From Opitutus sp. (GTDB taxonomy: Bacteria; Verrucomicrobiota; Verrucomicrobiia; Opitutales; Opitutaceae), in assembly GCA_024998815.1 (NCBI GenBank), contig JACEUQ010000002.1, positions 1,564,501-1,628,500 of the forward strand: DNA of 64,000 nt. The letters are read 5' to 3'. The translations under genes and the position numbers were made by a program. Positions 40,292 to 49,254 of the stretch are shown here, one piece after another (within the stretch, counting starts at the first letter, position 1; every line of letters begins with the position of its first letter). A model generated the notes under the pieces. The model had not been told where the DNA came from, made no database searches, and saw only the letters and a list, made by a program, of their open reading frames with translations.

Positions 40292-40395
40292 AAAACACCC
40301 TGCGCTCACGCGCAAGGCCACAGGAAGCTTGAGGCATCCCGATCCGGACGTGGCCCTGAGCGTGAGCTCAGGGATGCCCGCCTCGCCGCCGGGGC

Positions 40396-41343
40396 TTAAA
40401 AACCCTTAATGCGAAACAGGCTGGTGACGCTCTCGTTGTTGTTAATGCGCACGATGGCGTCGGCCATGAGGCTGGCGATGCTCAGCACCCGGATGGGCAA
40501 GCCACGGGTGTCGACGGGCACCGAGTTGGTGGTGATGAGCTCGTCGATGTGACCCAGCGCCAAGCGCTCGTAGGCAATCGGGCTGAGCAGGGCGTGGCTG
40601 ACAGCGGCGCGCACGCTGATGGCCCCGCTAGCGCGCATGATCTTGGCGGCATTGGCGAGGGTGCCAGCCGACTCGGTGATGTCGTCGACCAACAGCACGT
40701 CCTTACCTGCGACATCGCCGACTACATTGACCGTCTCGACGGTGGTGGCGTTGGTGCGCTTCTTCCAGACCATGCCCAGCTGCGCGCCCAAAATTCCGGC
40801 GTAGGCGGCGGCCATCTTCATGCCGCCAACATCGGGGGAAACCACCACCATGTTATCGGCCTTAAACTGTTCGAGGTACTTAAAGAAAACCGGCGAGGCG
40901 AACAGGTGGTCCACCGGGATGTCGAAGAAGCCCTGGATCTGCTGCGAGTGCAGATCCATCGTCAGGATACGGTTGGCACCGGCGGCGACGAGCAGGTTGG
41001 CCACCAGCTTGGCGGTGATCGGCACGCGGGGCTGGTCCTTACGGTCCTGGCGGGCGTAACCGTAGAACGGCATGACCGCGGTGATGCGATGGGCCGAGGC
41101 GCGCTTGGCCGCGTCGATCATGATGAGCAACTCCATCAACGACTGGTTGGTCGGGGTGCAGGTCGGCTGGATGATGTAAACATCGTGGCCGCGCACGTTC
41201 TCGTTGATCTTCACGAACGACTCGCCGTCGGGGAAACTAGTCACCGTGGCTTCGCCCAACGGCATGCCGATGTGCTTGCAAATCTCCTCGGCAAGAGGGC
41301 GATTGGAGTTACCGGAAAATACCTTAAGGCGAGGCGCGTTCAT
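40396..41343 (-). CDS. prs: Ribose-phosphate pyrophosphokinase
   Basis: Makes PRPP from ribose 5-phosphate and ATP. The 315-residue protein shows FSGNSNRPLAEEICKHIGMP, FPDGESFVKINENVRGHDVY, the ATP/Mg loop RQDRKDQPRVPITAKLVANL, MDLHSQQIQGFFDIPVDHL, and the PRPP-binding loop GKDVLLVDDITESAGTLANA. It is complete. In many bacteria prs lies near rplY/pth; here a four-gene envelope/replication block separates them. Confidence 0.96.
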   Translation of the reverse strand: MNAPRLKVFSGNSNRPLAEEICKHIGMPLGEATVTSFPDGESFVKINENVRGHDVYIIQPTCTPTNQSLMELLIMIDAAKRASAHRITAVMPFYGYARQDRKDQPRVPITAKLVANLLVAAGANRILTMDLHSQQIQGFFDIPVDHLFASPVFFKYLEQFKADNMVVVSPDVGGMKMAAAYAGILGAQLGMVWKKRTNATTVETVNVVGDVAGKDVLLVDDITESAGTLANAAKIMRASGAISVRAAVSHALLSPIAYERLALGHIDELITTNSVPVDTRGLPIRVLSIASLMADAIVRINNNESVTSLFRIKGF

Positions 41344-41374
41344 GGATGAAAAGGATCGGACTGTGTCAGGAATG

Positions 41375-42427
41375 TTACGATGCGGAAGACTTTTTTAAAC
41401 CCGCAGCAGACTCAAGCGCATCGACTCGCTTGAACAGGTCGGGAGTCTTTTTACGGAGCACGTTGAGGCGCTGCTCCAGATTGTACGGCAGACAAGGCGA
41501 GCCCTTCACAAAACTGCCGGGAGCCAAATCCGAGTTCACGCCGGTCTGGCCGTCGACTTTGCAGCCCTTACCAATCGTCAAGTGCCCGGCGACTCCAGCC
41601 TGGCCACCCAGCACCACATAATCCTCCAGCGTACTGCTGCCGGAAATGCCGACCTGCGCGCAAATCAGGCAGTGCTTACCGATCACCACGTTGTGGCCGA
41701 CCTGCACCAGGTTGTCGATTTTGCTGCCCTCGCCGACCACGGTGCGGCTGAAGCGCGCGCGGTCGAGGGTGGTGTTGGCACCGATTTCCACGTCGTTTTC
41801 GATCATCACGTAACCGACTTGAGGGACCTTTTCGTGCCGCCCCTGAACAAACTCGTACCCAAAACCTTCGGATCCGATGACGACGCCGGGATGCAGGCGT
41901 ACCCGATCGTTGACGACGCACTCGGTGGCCACGGTCACCTTCGGCATCAGCCAGCAATCGTCGCCGATGCTGGCATTGCGGCCGATAAAAGCCTGCGCCT
42001 GCACGTGAGTGCGCTCACCGATCACCACGCCGGCTTCGATCACGCAAAACGGGCCGATGGTTGCCGAGGCAGCGACTTGAGCGCTGGAGTCGATGACGGC
42101 GCTCGGGTGAACACCAGCGGCTGGCTTGGGCCAGAGGAGCTGCTCGATGCGTGCGCAAATACGGGCGAGCGCGATCGACGGCTTTTCGACAAAAAGGAAC
42201 TGCTGCCCGGGCTCGGGCTCGCCGGAATAATCGGGCGGCAGCAAAACGATGGAGGCGGCGGTGGCAGCGACCTCGGTCTTGTATTTGGGATTACCCAGAA
42301 ACGACAGGTCGCCGGCTTGGGCTGAACCTAAGGACGCGATGCCTCGCACCGTGGCGGAGGTACTGCCTTTGCTGGAAAGGGGCTGGATGATGGCCGCGAT
42401 TTCTGCGGCGCTAAAAGCGAGCTGCAT
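41375..42427 (-). CDS. lpxD: UDP-3-O-acylglucosamine N-acyltransferase
   Basis: LpxD adds the second acyl chain in lipid A synthesis. The 350-residue protein has an N-terminal uridine-binding domain (SLGSAQAGDLSFLGNPKYKT) and a left-handed beta-helix of hexapeptide repeats (ATIGPFCVIEAGVVIGERTH). The catalytic-His segment is NLVQVGHNVVIGKHCLICAQ, and a C-terminal helix completes it. The ATG at 42427 is preferred to a longer frame. It follows ompH on the same strand, as in many Gram-negatives, and shows that this bacterium makes lipid A. Confidence 0.94.
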   Translation of the reverse strand: MQLAFSAAEIAAIIQPLSSKGSTSATVRGIASLGSAQAGDLSFLGNPKYKTEVAATAASIVLLPPDYSGEPEPGQQFLFVEKPSIALARICARIEQLLWPKPAAGVHPSAVIDSSAQVAASATIGPFCVIEAGVVIGERTHVQAQAFIGRNASIGDDCWLMPKVTVATECVVNDRVRLHPGVVIGSEGFGYEFVQGRHEKVPQVGYVMIENDVEIGANTTLDRARFSRTVVGEGSKIDNLVQVGHNVVIGKHCLICAQVGISGSSTLEDYVVLGGQAGVAGHLTIGKGCKVDGQTGVNSDLAPGSFVKGSPCLPYNLEQRLNVLRKKTPDLFKRVDALESAAGLKKSSAS

Positions 42428-42484
42428 ACCCCAACGACCGTGGGCAACCGTCCGGACCAATGCAAGCCGACCGGACCGCGTGCA

Positions 42485-42519
42485 CAAAAAAACCCCGCTC
42501 GGTGAGAGCGGGGTTTAAA
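42485..42519 (-). terminator. Intrinsic terminator between ompH and lpxD
   Basis: On the minus strand ACCCCGCTC and GAGCGGGGT flank a short loop and precede a run of seven T. It lies 26 bases after the ompH stop. Confidence 0.8.
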
Positions 42520-42544
42520 GGCGAGCGGGCGGAGCCGCCGAAGG

Positions 42545-43219
42545 TTATTTCTTTGCGCTAGGGAAAGACACCGCAGGAGCCTCGGTGCTCGCGGGCTTGG
42601 CGGCGGCCGGAGCAGCAGCTGCTGCGGGTGCGGCAGGAGCGGCAGGACGGTCCTTGTTCACTTCCTTGGAGACTTCATCGGTGATGTCGTAGGAAGCGTC
42701 GAAATAGACCAAGGTGGGAACGCCGATCAGGGACGGGCCGGACTTGTCGAACAGCAGGGTGGCGCCCTTCTTCTTCGCGATTTCGATGGCGGACTTGTTG
42801 ATTTCCTCGAGCAGGAACTGCTTGAAGTTATTGATGCGCTGCTGGAGCGAACGCTGAACGTTGGCGCGGAACGAATTCACCTCGGCCTGCTTGCGCTGGA
42901 TCTCCTGGCCCTTTTCCTCGAGGTCTTTCTGCGCCTTGATCTTGCCGTCGGCGGAAAGCGTCGGGTTGTTGAGCTGCTCCTTGAGGTCGTTGAAGGCCTT
43001 CACCAGGACGTTGCCCTCGGTGTTGAGCTTCTGGAGGTCGTCCTCGGCCTTTTGCTGGTCGCTCTTGAGCTTGGCGTTCTGCTCTTCGGTTTTGTAGTGG
43101 CCGTCGTAAATCTTGGCCAAATCAATGACCAGGACCTTGGGTGCAGATTCCGCTTGGGCGGCGACGGCAATGAAGCCGGCGCAAAGCACGGCGAGGAGTG
43201 ACTTGATGGAGGTTTTCAT
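42545..43219 (-). CDS. OmpH/Skp-family periplasmic chaperone
   Basis: This 224-residue protein has a signal peptide (MKTSIKSLLAVLCAGFIAVA, cleaved near AQA-ES). It then shows the Skp pattern: a short beta start (VLVIDLAKIYDGHYKTEEQN), long coiled-coil arms (QQKAEDDLQKLNTEGNVLVK and after), and a return strand (GATLLFDKSGPSLIGV). The Ala/Pro-rich tail is extra. Skp carries unfolded outer-membrane proteins to BamA, which is coded just upstream on the same strand. Confidence 0.9.
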   Translation of the reverse strand: MKTSIKSLLAVLCAGFIAVAAQAESAPKVLVIDLAKIYDGHYKTEEQNAKLKSDQQKAEDDLQKLNTEGNVLVKAFNDLKEQLNNPTLSADGKIKAQKDLEEKGQEIQRKQAEVNSFRANVQRSLQQRINNFKQFLLEEINKSAIEIAKKKGATLLFDKSGPSLIGVPTLVYFDASYDITDEVSKEVNKDRPAAPAAPAAAAAPAAAKPASTEAPAVSFPSAKK

Positions 43220-43248
43220 GGAAGGAATGATTGAGTGAGAGTGTTAAA

Positions 43249-45609
43249 TTAGAAGCGTGTTCCAAAAGAGAAATTAAATTGTCCGCCCTTGCCGGTGGTC
43301 CCGTCCGAGGTGATCGGGATGCCGTAGTCCAAGCTCAGCGGAGCGCCCATGATGAGCAGGCGCAAGCCGAAGCCGAAGTTGTCGCTGTAGCCGGTGGGGT
43401 CGAAATCGTAAGATCCGGAGTTCACAAAACCCGCATCATAGAAGAGGGCGAAACGCAGGGGTTCGACGATGTCAGCCGAGTACTCGAAGCTGGTGAACCC
43501 ATAGGTGTTACCACCGACGGGAACGCTGTCAGTGTTACCCGGTCCAGCCAGTTTCTTGGGCCCAACGTCACGGTACTTGAAGCCGCGCAGGGTGTAGGGT
43601 CCACCGAGGTAGAAACGGTCGTAGAAGGGCACTTGGGTGGTCTCGCCAAAGGAGTCCTCCACGCCGGTACGTCCCAACACCGCCAGCACTTGGTTCTGCG
43701 TCTCGGACAGGTAGAAGAACTGCGAGCCCTTGGCCTCCAGTTTGTAGTAATCCACATCGCCGCCCAAGGAACTGGAGGTGACCGCCGAGATCAGTTCCAT
43801 ACGATTGCCGCGGGTGGTGTTAACCAGCTTGTCGCGGGTGTCGCGCAAGAGCTGGAAGCCCACCGTGGACAGGGCCGCGCTCTCTTCGGGATAAACGGAG
43901 GTGTAGCCCGCTTCCACGTCTTTGATATCCACGATCTGGTAACCGTAGGACAGGCGGCCTTCGACCAACTCGAAGAGGCGCTTGCGCAGGTACACCTCGG
44001 CGCCGGTGCGAACCTCGCTGTAAACCGAGCTATTGAAGTCGGACGACGAGCGGAACAGCTCAAAGCCGAGGGCCAAGCGGCGCTCGAACAGCCAGGGCTC
44101 CTCGAAGGACAGGCGCGCCTCGCTGGAGCGCGAGCCGAGCTGGAGGCGGAGGCGGAACTTTTGACCGTCGCCCTGGAACATCGAGCGGCGGTTAAACAGG
44201 TCGAAGTTCGACTGACTGACTTCGGCGAAAACCACGGCCTTTTCCAGCGTGCTGAAGCCGGCGCCGAAGGTCAGGTTGCCGGTGCGGCCTTCCTTGACGG
44301 CGATCTTGAGGTTCTTGCGGCCGGGAATGCTGGTGGTTTCGGGTGTGGTGGTGACATCCTCGAAGAAGCGGGTGTTATCCAGAATCATCTTGGAGTTCTT
44401 CATGCGCACGGAATCGAAGACCTCGCCCGGCCCGAGGGCCAACTCGCGGATAATCACGATGCTCTTGGTCTTGGTGTTGCCCTCGATGCGGATGGACTCG
44501 ACGTAGAACTTGTCGCTTTCCTTAATGCGGTACTCGATGTCGATCGCACCGGTGGTCAGGTTAGGCTTACGCACCAACTGGGCGCGGCTCTCGATGTAGC
44601 CGTCCTTACCGTAGACGTCCTCCAGCGCGGTCACGTCCTTGTCGATCTTGGACGGGGCGAACAGACTGCCGGTGTTCTGCTTGAGGGCGGCCTGCAGCTT
44701 GTCGGTCGGGATGATGGTGTTTCCGCTGATCGTGATGGCGCCCACTTTGTACTGGCGCCCCTCAATGATACGGATGGTCAAAACCAGCTTACTGGACTTG
44801 GGGTAACGGTAATCGATCTTGTCCGCAGGCACCTCGACATCCAAGTAGCCGAGCTCGCGGTAATAATCGCGCAGCTTGTCCAAGTCATCCTGCAATTGGT
44901 CGTCCTTGAGACGGCCCGAACCGGTCAACCAGGAGAAGATATTCCACTTCTTGGTCTCGATGGCCTTGCGCAACTTGCCAACCTTGACGTGGTCATTGCC
45001 CACAAAGTTAACGCTGGAGATCTTCACTTTGGCGCCTTCGACGATCTTAAAGGTAACCGTCCCGAAGCCGGTGGCGCGGTTGCGCTCGATCGCGTAGGAG
45101 ATCTGAACCTGATTGTAACCCGACTTCTGGTAATACTCGCGGACCTTGGTCACGTCCTCCTTAACCTGGCGCTCGTCAAGCGGGGTGTTCGGTTTGGTCT
45201 TGATCTCCTTGTCGAGACGGCGGCTCTTGATCTTCACGTTGCCCTCGTAACGCACGCTGAGCACGCGGAACTTCGGGGTGAGTTCGAAGACGAGGTTGAC
45301 GATGCGATCAGGCAGAATGTCGCGCTTGACCTCGATGAACTCGAAAAGGCCGGTTTTGTAGAGCGAGCGGATGTCTTGGTCGATTTGGGTTTCGTCGAGC
45401 ACCACGCCGTCGCGCATCTGCATGTTGGCGCGGATGAGCTGCTCGTTGACGTTGGCCTGGCCGATGAACTTCGTGCTCACCGTGCCGACCTTAAATGTCG
45501 GTGCCGCAGCGGGCTGGGCGTACCCGATTGCGCCGGCCACAACGAGCCAGCCGATAGCCAAAACGAGACGAACGACCCCGAAAACGGGGTTACTGGGTGT
45601 AGTTTTCAA
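43249..45609 (-). CDS. bamA: Outer-membrane protein assembly factor BamA
   Basis: BamA inserts beta-barrel proteins into the outer membrane. The 786-residue protein has a signal sequence (VVRLVLAIGWLVVAGAIGYA) and five POTRA repeats (for example VKISSVNFVGNDHVKVGKLR). The C-terminal barrel contains the conserved VPFYDRFYLGGPYTLRGFKY (VRGF-type motif) and ends GGQFNFSFGTRF with a terminal Phe. The first usable start is TTG at 45609, lying 20 bases inside the end of dnaB; no ATG is available before the signal peptide. The order bamA-ompH-lpxD is classical. Confidence 0.95.
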   Translation of the reverse strand: MKTTPSNPVFGVVRLVLAIGWLVVAGAIGYAQPAAAPTFKVGTVSTKFIGQANVNEQLIRANMQMRDGVVLDETQIDQDIRSLYKTGLFEFIEVKRDILPDRIVNLVFELTPKFRVLSVRYEGNVKIKSRRLDKEIKTKPNTPLDERQVKEDVTKVREYYQKSGYNQVQISYAIERNRATGFGTVTFKIVEGAKVKISSVNFVGNDHVKVGKLRKAIETKKWNIFSWLTGSGRLKDDQLQDDLDKLRDYYRELGYLDVEVPADKIDYRYPKSSKLVLTIRIIEGRQYKVGAITISGNTIIPTDKLQAALKQNTGSLFAPSKIDKDVTALEDVYGKDGYIESRAQLVRKPNLTTGAIDIEYRIKESDKFYVESIRIEGNTKTKSIVIIRELALGPGEVFDSVRMKNSKMILDNTRFFEDVTTTPETTSIPGRKNLKIAVKEGRTGNLTFGAGFSTLEKAVVFAEVSQSNFDLFNRRSMFQGDGQKFRLRLQLGSRSSEARLSFEEPWLFERRLALGFELFRSSSDFNSSVYSEVRTGAEVYLRKRLFELVEGRLSYGYQIVDIKDVEAGYTSVYPEESAALSTVGFQLLRDTRDKLVNTTRGNRMELISAVTSSSLGGDVDYYKLEAKGSQFFYLSETQNQVLAVLGRTGVEDSFGETTQVPFYDRFYLGGPYTLRGFKYRDVGPKKLAGPGNTDSVPVGGNTYGFTSFEYSADIVEPLRFALFYDAGFVNSGSYDFDPTGYSDNFGFGLRLLIMGAPLSLDYGIPITSDGTTGKGGQFNFSFGTRF

Positions 45610-46999
45610 AGCGTGTAATATCCCGAAGGAACGTAAGTTTTAAATCTCCTACTGGGCCGTTTCGTTGTTTGGCAACGATTAACTCGGCCGAGTCGGCGGC
45701 GACCTGAAATTTTTCATCGGCATCCTTGGGCCGAGCCAGCATCAGCACCACGTCGGCGTCCTGCTCGATCGAGCCGGATTCACGCAGGTCGGAAAGCTTG
45801 GGCGTGCGGTTTTCTTTTTCCGCCGAACGGTTCAACTGCGACAAGACGATCACCGGCACATCGAGCTCCTTGGCCAGCGCCTTCAAGCCGCGCGACATCT
45901 CGGCGACCTGTTGTTCACGAGGGGATTTAGAGTCGGTCGGGGCGAGCAACTGCAAGTAATCGACGATGATCAGGCCGAGCTTGCTGCGCGACTGCAGACG
46001 GCGCGCCTTGGCGCGCAGCTCCATGATCGAAAGGTGGCTGGAGTCGTCGATGTAGATGGGGGCCTTTGAAAATTCATCGGCTGTTTCAACCAGGCGCTTC
46101 TGCTCCTCGCCGTTTTTCGACAGCAGGCCGTCACGCAAAAGTTTCATGTTCACCTTGGCCCGCGCGCACAACATACGTAGCGCGAGCTGGGCGGCGCCCA
46201 TTTCCAGCGAGAAAATCAAAATCGGCACGCCTTCGCCTCGGCGCGGCAGGGCAGCGGCCTCGGCGAAATTAAGCGCCAGCGAGGTTTTGCCCATCGAAGG
46301 GCGGGCTGCCAGGATGATCATTTCCTGCCGCTGGAAGCCGTAGGTGAAAGCGTCGAGGTCCTTGAAGCCCGACGACACTCCGGTGAGCTCGCCCTTCTTC
46401 ATCATCATCTTGGTGATGACGGCCATGGCGTCGGTCGTTGGGCCCTTCATCTGCACCGCGCCGTCGGAGACGCGGTCCTGGGTCACCTTGAACAGATCCT
46501 GCTCCACCTTGTCGACGAACTCCTCCAGCCCGCCCTCGTAGGCATAGCAGCCCTCGACAGCACTGGTGGCGACCTTGATGAGCTCGCGCAGCAGGTGCAG
46601 CTCGCGAACCTTTTCGATAAAGTAATTCGACTGCGCCGTAGTCGGAATTCGACTACTCACCTGGGTCAGGTACGCGTAGCCGCCGATTTCATCGAGCTGG
46701 CGGCTGGTCTTAAGCTCCTCGGCGAGGATCTGCAGATCGATCGGCACGCCTCGATTGTAGAGGTCGACCAGTTTCTCAAAAATGACGCGATTGGCCGGCG
46801 CGTAGAAAGCGACGGCACTGAGCTTTCCCTCCAAGCAGCGGGCAACGATGTCGGAGCCATCGAGAAAACAGCAGGAGAGCAAATACTCCTCGGCCTCAAG
46901 GCTGTGCGGCGGCGTGCGCCCGATCACCGAGGCCACATCGCGCGGCTCTGCGGAGTCAGCGCGGGAGCGGCGGGGGAATTTTTTGAAGTCGTCTGCCAT
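45590..46999 (-). CDS. dnaB: Replicative DNA helicase
   Basis: DnaB unwinds the chromosome fork as a hexamer. The 469-470 residue protein has the N-terminal primase-contact domain (PHSLEAEEYLLSCCFLDGSD). The RecA-like motor has Walker A IILAARPSMGKTSLALNFAE (about residue 235), Walker B LIIVDYLQLLAPTDS, and RESGSIEQDADVVLML with the arginine finger region. No intein is seen. The start is ATG 46999; the longer frame has no DnaB similarity. It overlaps bamA by 20 bases, linking replication and envelope genes in one transcript. Confidence 0.95.
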   Translation of the reverse strand: MADDFKKFPRRSRADSAEPRDVASVIGRTPPHSLEAEEYLLSCCFLDGSDIVARCLEGKLSAVAFYAPANRVIFEKLVDLYNRGVPIDLQILAEELKTSRQLDEIGGYAYLTQVSSRIPTTAQSNYFIEKVRELHLLRELIKVATSAVEGCYAYEGGLEEFVDKVEQDLFKVTQDRVSDGAVQMKGPTTDAMAVITKMMMKKGELTGVSSGFKDLDAFTYGFQRQEMIILAARPSMGKTSLALNFAEAAALPRRGEGVPILIFSLEMGAAQLALRMLCARAKVNMKLLRDGLLSKNGEEQKRLVETADEFSKAPIYIDDSSHLSIMELRAKARRLQSRSKLGLIIVDYLQLLAPTDSKSPREQQVAEMSRGLKALAKELDVPVIVLSQLNRSAEKENRTPKLSDLRESGSIEQDADVVLMLARPKDADEKFQVAADSAELIVAKQRNGPVGDLKLTFLRDITRFENYTQ

Positions 47000-47088
47000 G
47001 AAGCGGAGTAACGAGGCAATGGTTTGCCCGGCGAGAAGCAATGGTGTGTTACGGAAAGTTTTTCACCATAAATTCATCGGTTGGCCCG

Positions 47089-47126
47089 CAAAAAAAAGCC
47101 GCCGCCCCCACGAGGGGACGACGGCC
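47089..47126 (-). terminator. Intrinsic terminator after rplI
   Basis: On the minus strand GCCGTCGTCCCC, a TCGT loop and GGGGGCGGCGGC are followed by eight T. It lies about 40 bases past the rplI stop and before dnaB. Confidence 0.85.
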
Positions 47127-47164
47127 TAGTTGAAGGGGAGCGCGCCGTGACGGGCGCGGGAACC

Positions 47165-47743
47165 TTACTTCTTGCGGTCGCTGCGCTTGGCCTTCTCGGC
47201 GCGGCGGGCGGCCTGCTTCTCCAGAGCGGCGTGCTCCGGATACTCTTCCTTGCTCGCCTTGGGCGCCTCAACGACGGCCTCAACGATCGGGTTCTCGGAG
47301 ACGACGTCGAAGGAGACCTCGACGGAAACCTCGGCGTGGAGCTTGATCTTCACCTCGTGCTTGCCGAGGGCCTTCACTGGGGTGTGGAGGTGGATCTTCT
47401 TCTTTTCGATCTCGATGCCGGACTCGACCAGCTTCTGGTGGATGTCGGCCGAGGTGATAGCGCCGAACAGCTTGCCGCCTTCACCGGTCTTGACGGCGAA
47501 CGCGAGAGCGACCTTGGAGATCTTATCGGCCAGCGCTTGGGCGCCGGACAACTCGGAGACTTCGCGCTCGGAACGGCGCTTCTTGAGGGCCTCGACGCGC
47601 TTGCGGTTGGCCTGCGTGAGAGCGACGGCAAACTTCTGCGGGAGGAGGTAGTTACGGGCGTAGCCGGCGCGGACTTTGACCTGGTCGCCTTCGGCGCCCA
47701 GACCGTCAACGGGCTTGAGGAGCAAAACTTCGTTATGAGCCAT
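47165..47743 (-). CDS. rplI: 50S ribosomal protein L9
   Basis: The 192-residue protein starts MAHNEVLLLKPVDGLGAEGD. It has the L9 N-domain signature GDQVKVRAGYARNYLLPQKF, a long connecting helix (NRKRVEALKKRRSEREVSEL), and the C-domain GKLFGAITSADIHQKLVESG. A Lys/Ala-rich tail of about 40 residues extends beyond the usual 150. It is part of rplY-pth-rpsF-ssb-rplI. Confidence 0.96.
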   Translation of the reverse strand: MAHNEVLLLKPVDGLGAEGDQVKVRAGYARNYLLPQKFAVALTQANRKRVEALKKRRSEREVSELSGAQALADKISKVALAFAVKTGEGGKLFGAITSADIHQKLVESGIEIEKKKIHLHTPVKALGKHEVKIKLHAEVSVEVSFDVVSENPIVEAVVEAPKASKEEYPEHAALEKQAARRAEKAKRSDRKK

Positions 47744-47798
47744 GATGTTATATGTGTTTAAGAATTATTTTGAGAGGTTCGAACGCGGTGCGCTTTTT

Positions 47799-48290
47799 TT
47801 AAAACGGGACGTCTTCGTCGATGTTGTCCTGCGGAGGCGGGGTGGGCTTGGTGTTAACCCGAGGCGGGGGCGTGTGGCGCTCGATCGTTTGATCGATGCC
47901 CTCATCCCCACCCGACGGGGCGGCAGAGCGCGAAGCGCCGCCACCTTCGCCAGCCTCACGACCGCCGAGGAACTGGAAGTTCTCGAGGACGATCTTCATC
48001 TTGCTGCGCTTCTGGCCGGTCGTCTTGTCATCCCAAGTGTCGAGCTTGAGACGGCCTTCGACGAACAACGGTTTACCCTTGGTGCAGAATTTGGCGACGG
48101 TTTCGCCCTGTTTACCCCACGCCTCGATATCAACAAAGGTGGTCTCATCGCGGGTTGCCCCGGACTCGTCCTTGAACTGCCGGTTGACCGCGAGGCCGAA
48201 CTGGCAGATGGCCGTGCCCTTGGGCGTGACCCGGAGTTCCGGGTCGCGCGTCAGGTTGCCGATGAGCATTACTTTGTTAAGGGAAGCCAT
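47799..48290 (-). CDS. ssb: Single-stranded DNA-binding protein
   Basis: The 163-residue protein has an OB-fold domain: MASLNKVMLIGNLTRDPELR, TFVDIEAWGKQGETVAKFCT, LFVEGRLKLDTWDDKTTGQK. A Gly/Ser/Pro-rich linker leads to the acidic DDNIDEDVPF-type tip (NIDEDVPF) that binds partner proteins. It lies between rpsF and rplI, the usual place. Confidence 0.95.
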   Translation of the reverse strand: MASLNKVMLIGNLTRDPELRVTPKGTAICQFGLAVNRQFKDESGATRDETTFVDIEAWGKQGETVAKFCTKGKPLFVEGRLKLDTWDDKTTGQKRSKMKIVLENFQFLGGREAGEGGGASRSAAPSGGDEGIDQTIERHTPPPRVNTKPTPPPQDNIDEDVPF

Positions 48291-48313
48291 GGGAGCGTTG
48301 CGTTCGCCCGGAC

Positions 48314-48613
48314 TCAGGCGGTCTGGAGGAAGGTGCGGTAAACGGTGCTGTTGAGACGCAGGCGCTCTTTGAGGGCGGCCGGGCCGGTGGCAGGAGCCGA
48401 GAAGGCGACCTGGATGTAGGTGGCGCCAGGCAGGTGGCGATCGGTGACGCGCGCGAAATCGCGGCGGCCGAGGGCTTCTACAGCCCCGACGACGCCGTCG
48501 ACGGCGAGGATGTCTTTCTTCACGCCGTCGATGATTTGATCAACGGAGTCTTCCTTACCGCGATTATCGAGGATGAAGGTGGCGCGGTAGTTGCGTTTGG
48601 TGGTGGTGCTCAT
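48314..48613 (-). CDS. rpsF: 30S ribosomal protein S6
   Basis: The 99-residue protein starts MSTTTKRNYRATFILDNRGK. It has the S6 ferredoxin-like pattern with DSVDQIIDGVKKDI, VGAVEALGRRDFARVTDRHL and ATYIQVAFSAPATGPAALKE. Its ATG overlaps the pth stop by four bases. Family and position before ssb agree. Confidence 0.93.
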   Translation of the reverse strand: MSTTTKRNYRATFILDNRGKEDSVDQIIDGVKKDILAVDGVVGAVEALGRRDFARVTDRHLPGATYIQVAFSAPATGPAALKERLRLNSTVYRTFLQTA

Positions 48614-49194
48614 TGTGAGTCTCTACGGTTGAGTTGGTTCATGGCCCGGTCGGCTCCGTGGTCTAAGACGAGGCGGAGGCCGGACACATAGCGTTCTAAA
48701 TTCTGATCGAGGAGGAGTTGTTGGGAAGGAGTGAATTTGCCGAGAACGAAGTCCTTGAGGTCCATCTGCGGAGGGTCTTTGGGCCCGATGCCGATGCGGT
48801 AACGGACAAAGCCGTTGCCGAGTCGCTCGAGCAGACTGGCCACACCATTGTGACCGCCGGCGCTGCCGCTGACGCTGACTTTCACGAGACCGAGGTTAAT
48901 CGTGAGGTCATCATAAACGGCGGTGACCGCAGTGCCGGGGATTTTGTAAAACCCGGTCATGGCCTGCACCGCCCGCCCGCTTTCGTTCATGAACGTAAGC
49001 GGCTTGGCGAAGTAGACCGTGCGGCCCGGTTCTGGATCCCAGCGTGCGACCTCGGCCTCGAACGACCGCTGCTTTTGCCAAGCAAGGCCGAGCTGACGAG
49101 CGAGCGCCTCGACGACGACAAAACCCACGTTGTGGCGGGTGTTGTCGTAATCGCGACCTGGGTTGCCCAGACCGGCAACAAGCGAAATGGACAT
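48610..49194 (-). CDS. pth: Peptidyl-tRNA hydrolase
   Basis: Pth frees tRNA from stalled peptidyl-tRNA. The 194-residue protein has LVAGLGNPGRDYDNTRHNVG (catalytic His in TRHN), FAKPLTFMNESGRAVQAM, AVYDDLTINLGLVKVS and GSAGGHNGVASLLERLG. All catalytic positions (N, H, D, N) are present. It sits between rplY and rpsF and overlaps rpsF by four bases. Confidence 0.96.
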   Translation of the reverse strand: MSISLVAGLGNPGRDYDNTRHNVGFVVVEALARQLGLAWQKQRSFEAEVARWDPEPGRTVYFAKPLTFMNESGRAVQAMTGFYKIPGTAVTAVYDDLTINLGLVKVSVSGSAGGHNGVASLLERLGNGFVRYRIGIGPKDPPQMDLKDFVLGKFTPSQQLLLDQNLERYVSGLRLVLDHGADRAMNQLNRRDSQ

Positions 49195-49254
49195 AACTCA
49201 AAGAACAAACGTCCGGGTCCAGTGCGGTTAAGCAGCGGGCCGAGGCGGCAAAAC

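Noticed and set aside
43231-45618. A 795-residue open frame on the plus strand opposite bamA
   Set aside because: It is the mirror of a clear BamA gene in GC-rich DNA; its composition is Val/Leu/Gly/Asp-rich and shows no domain.
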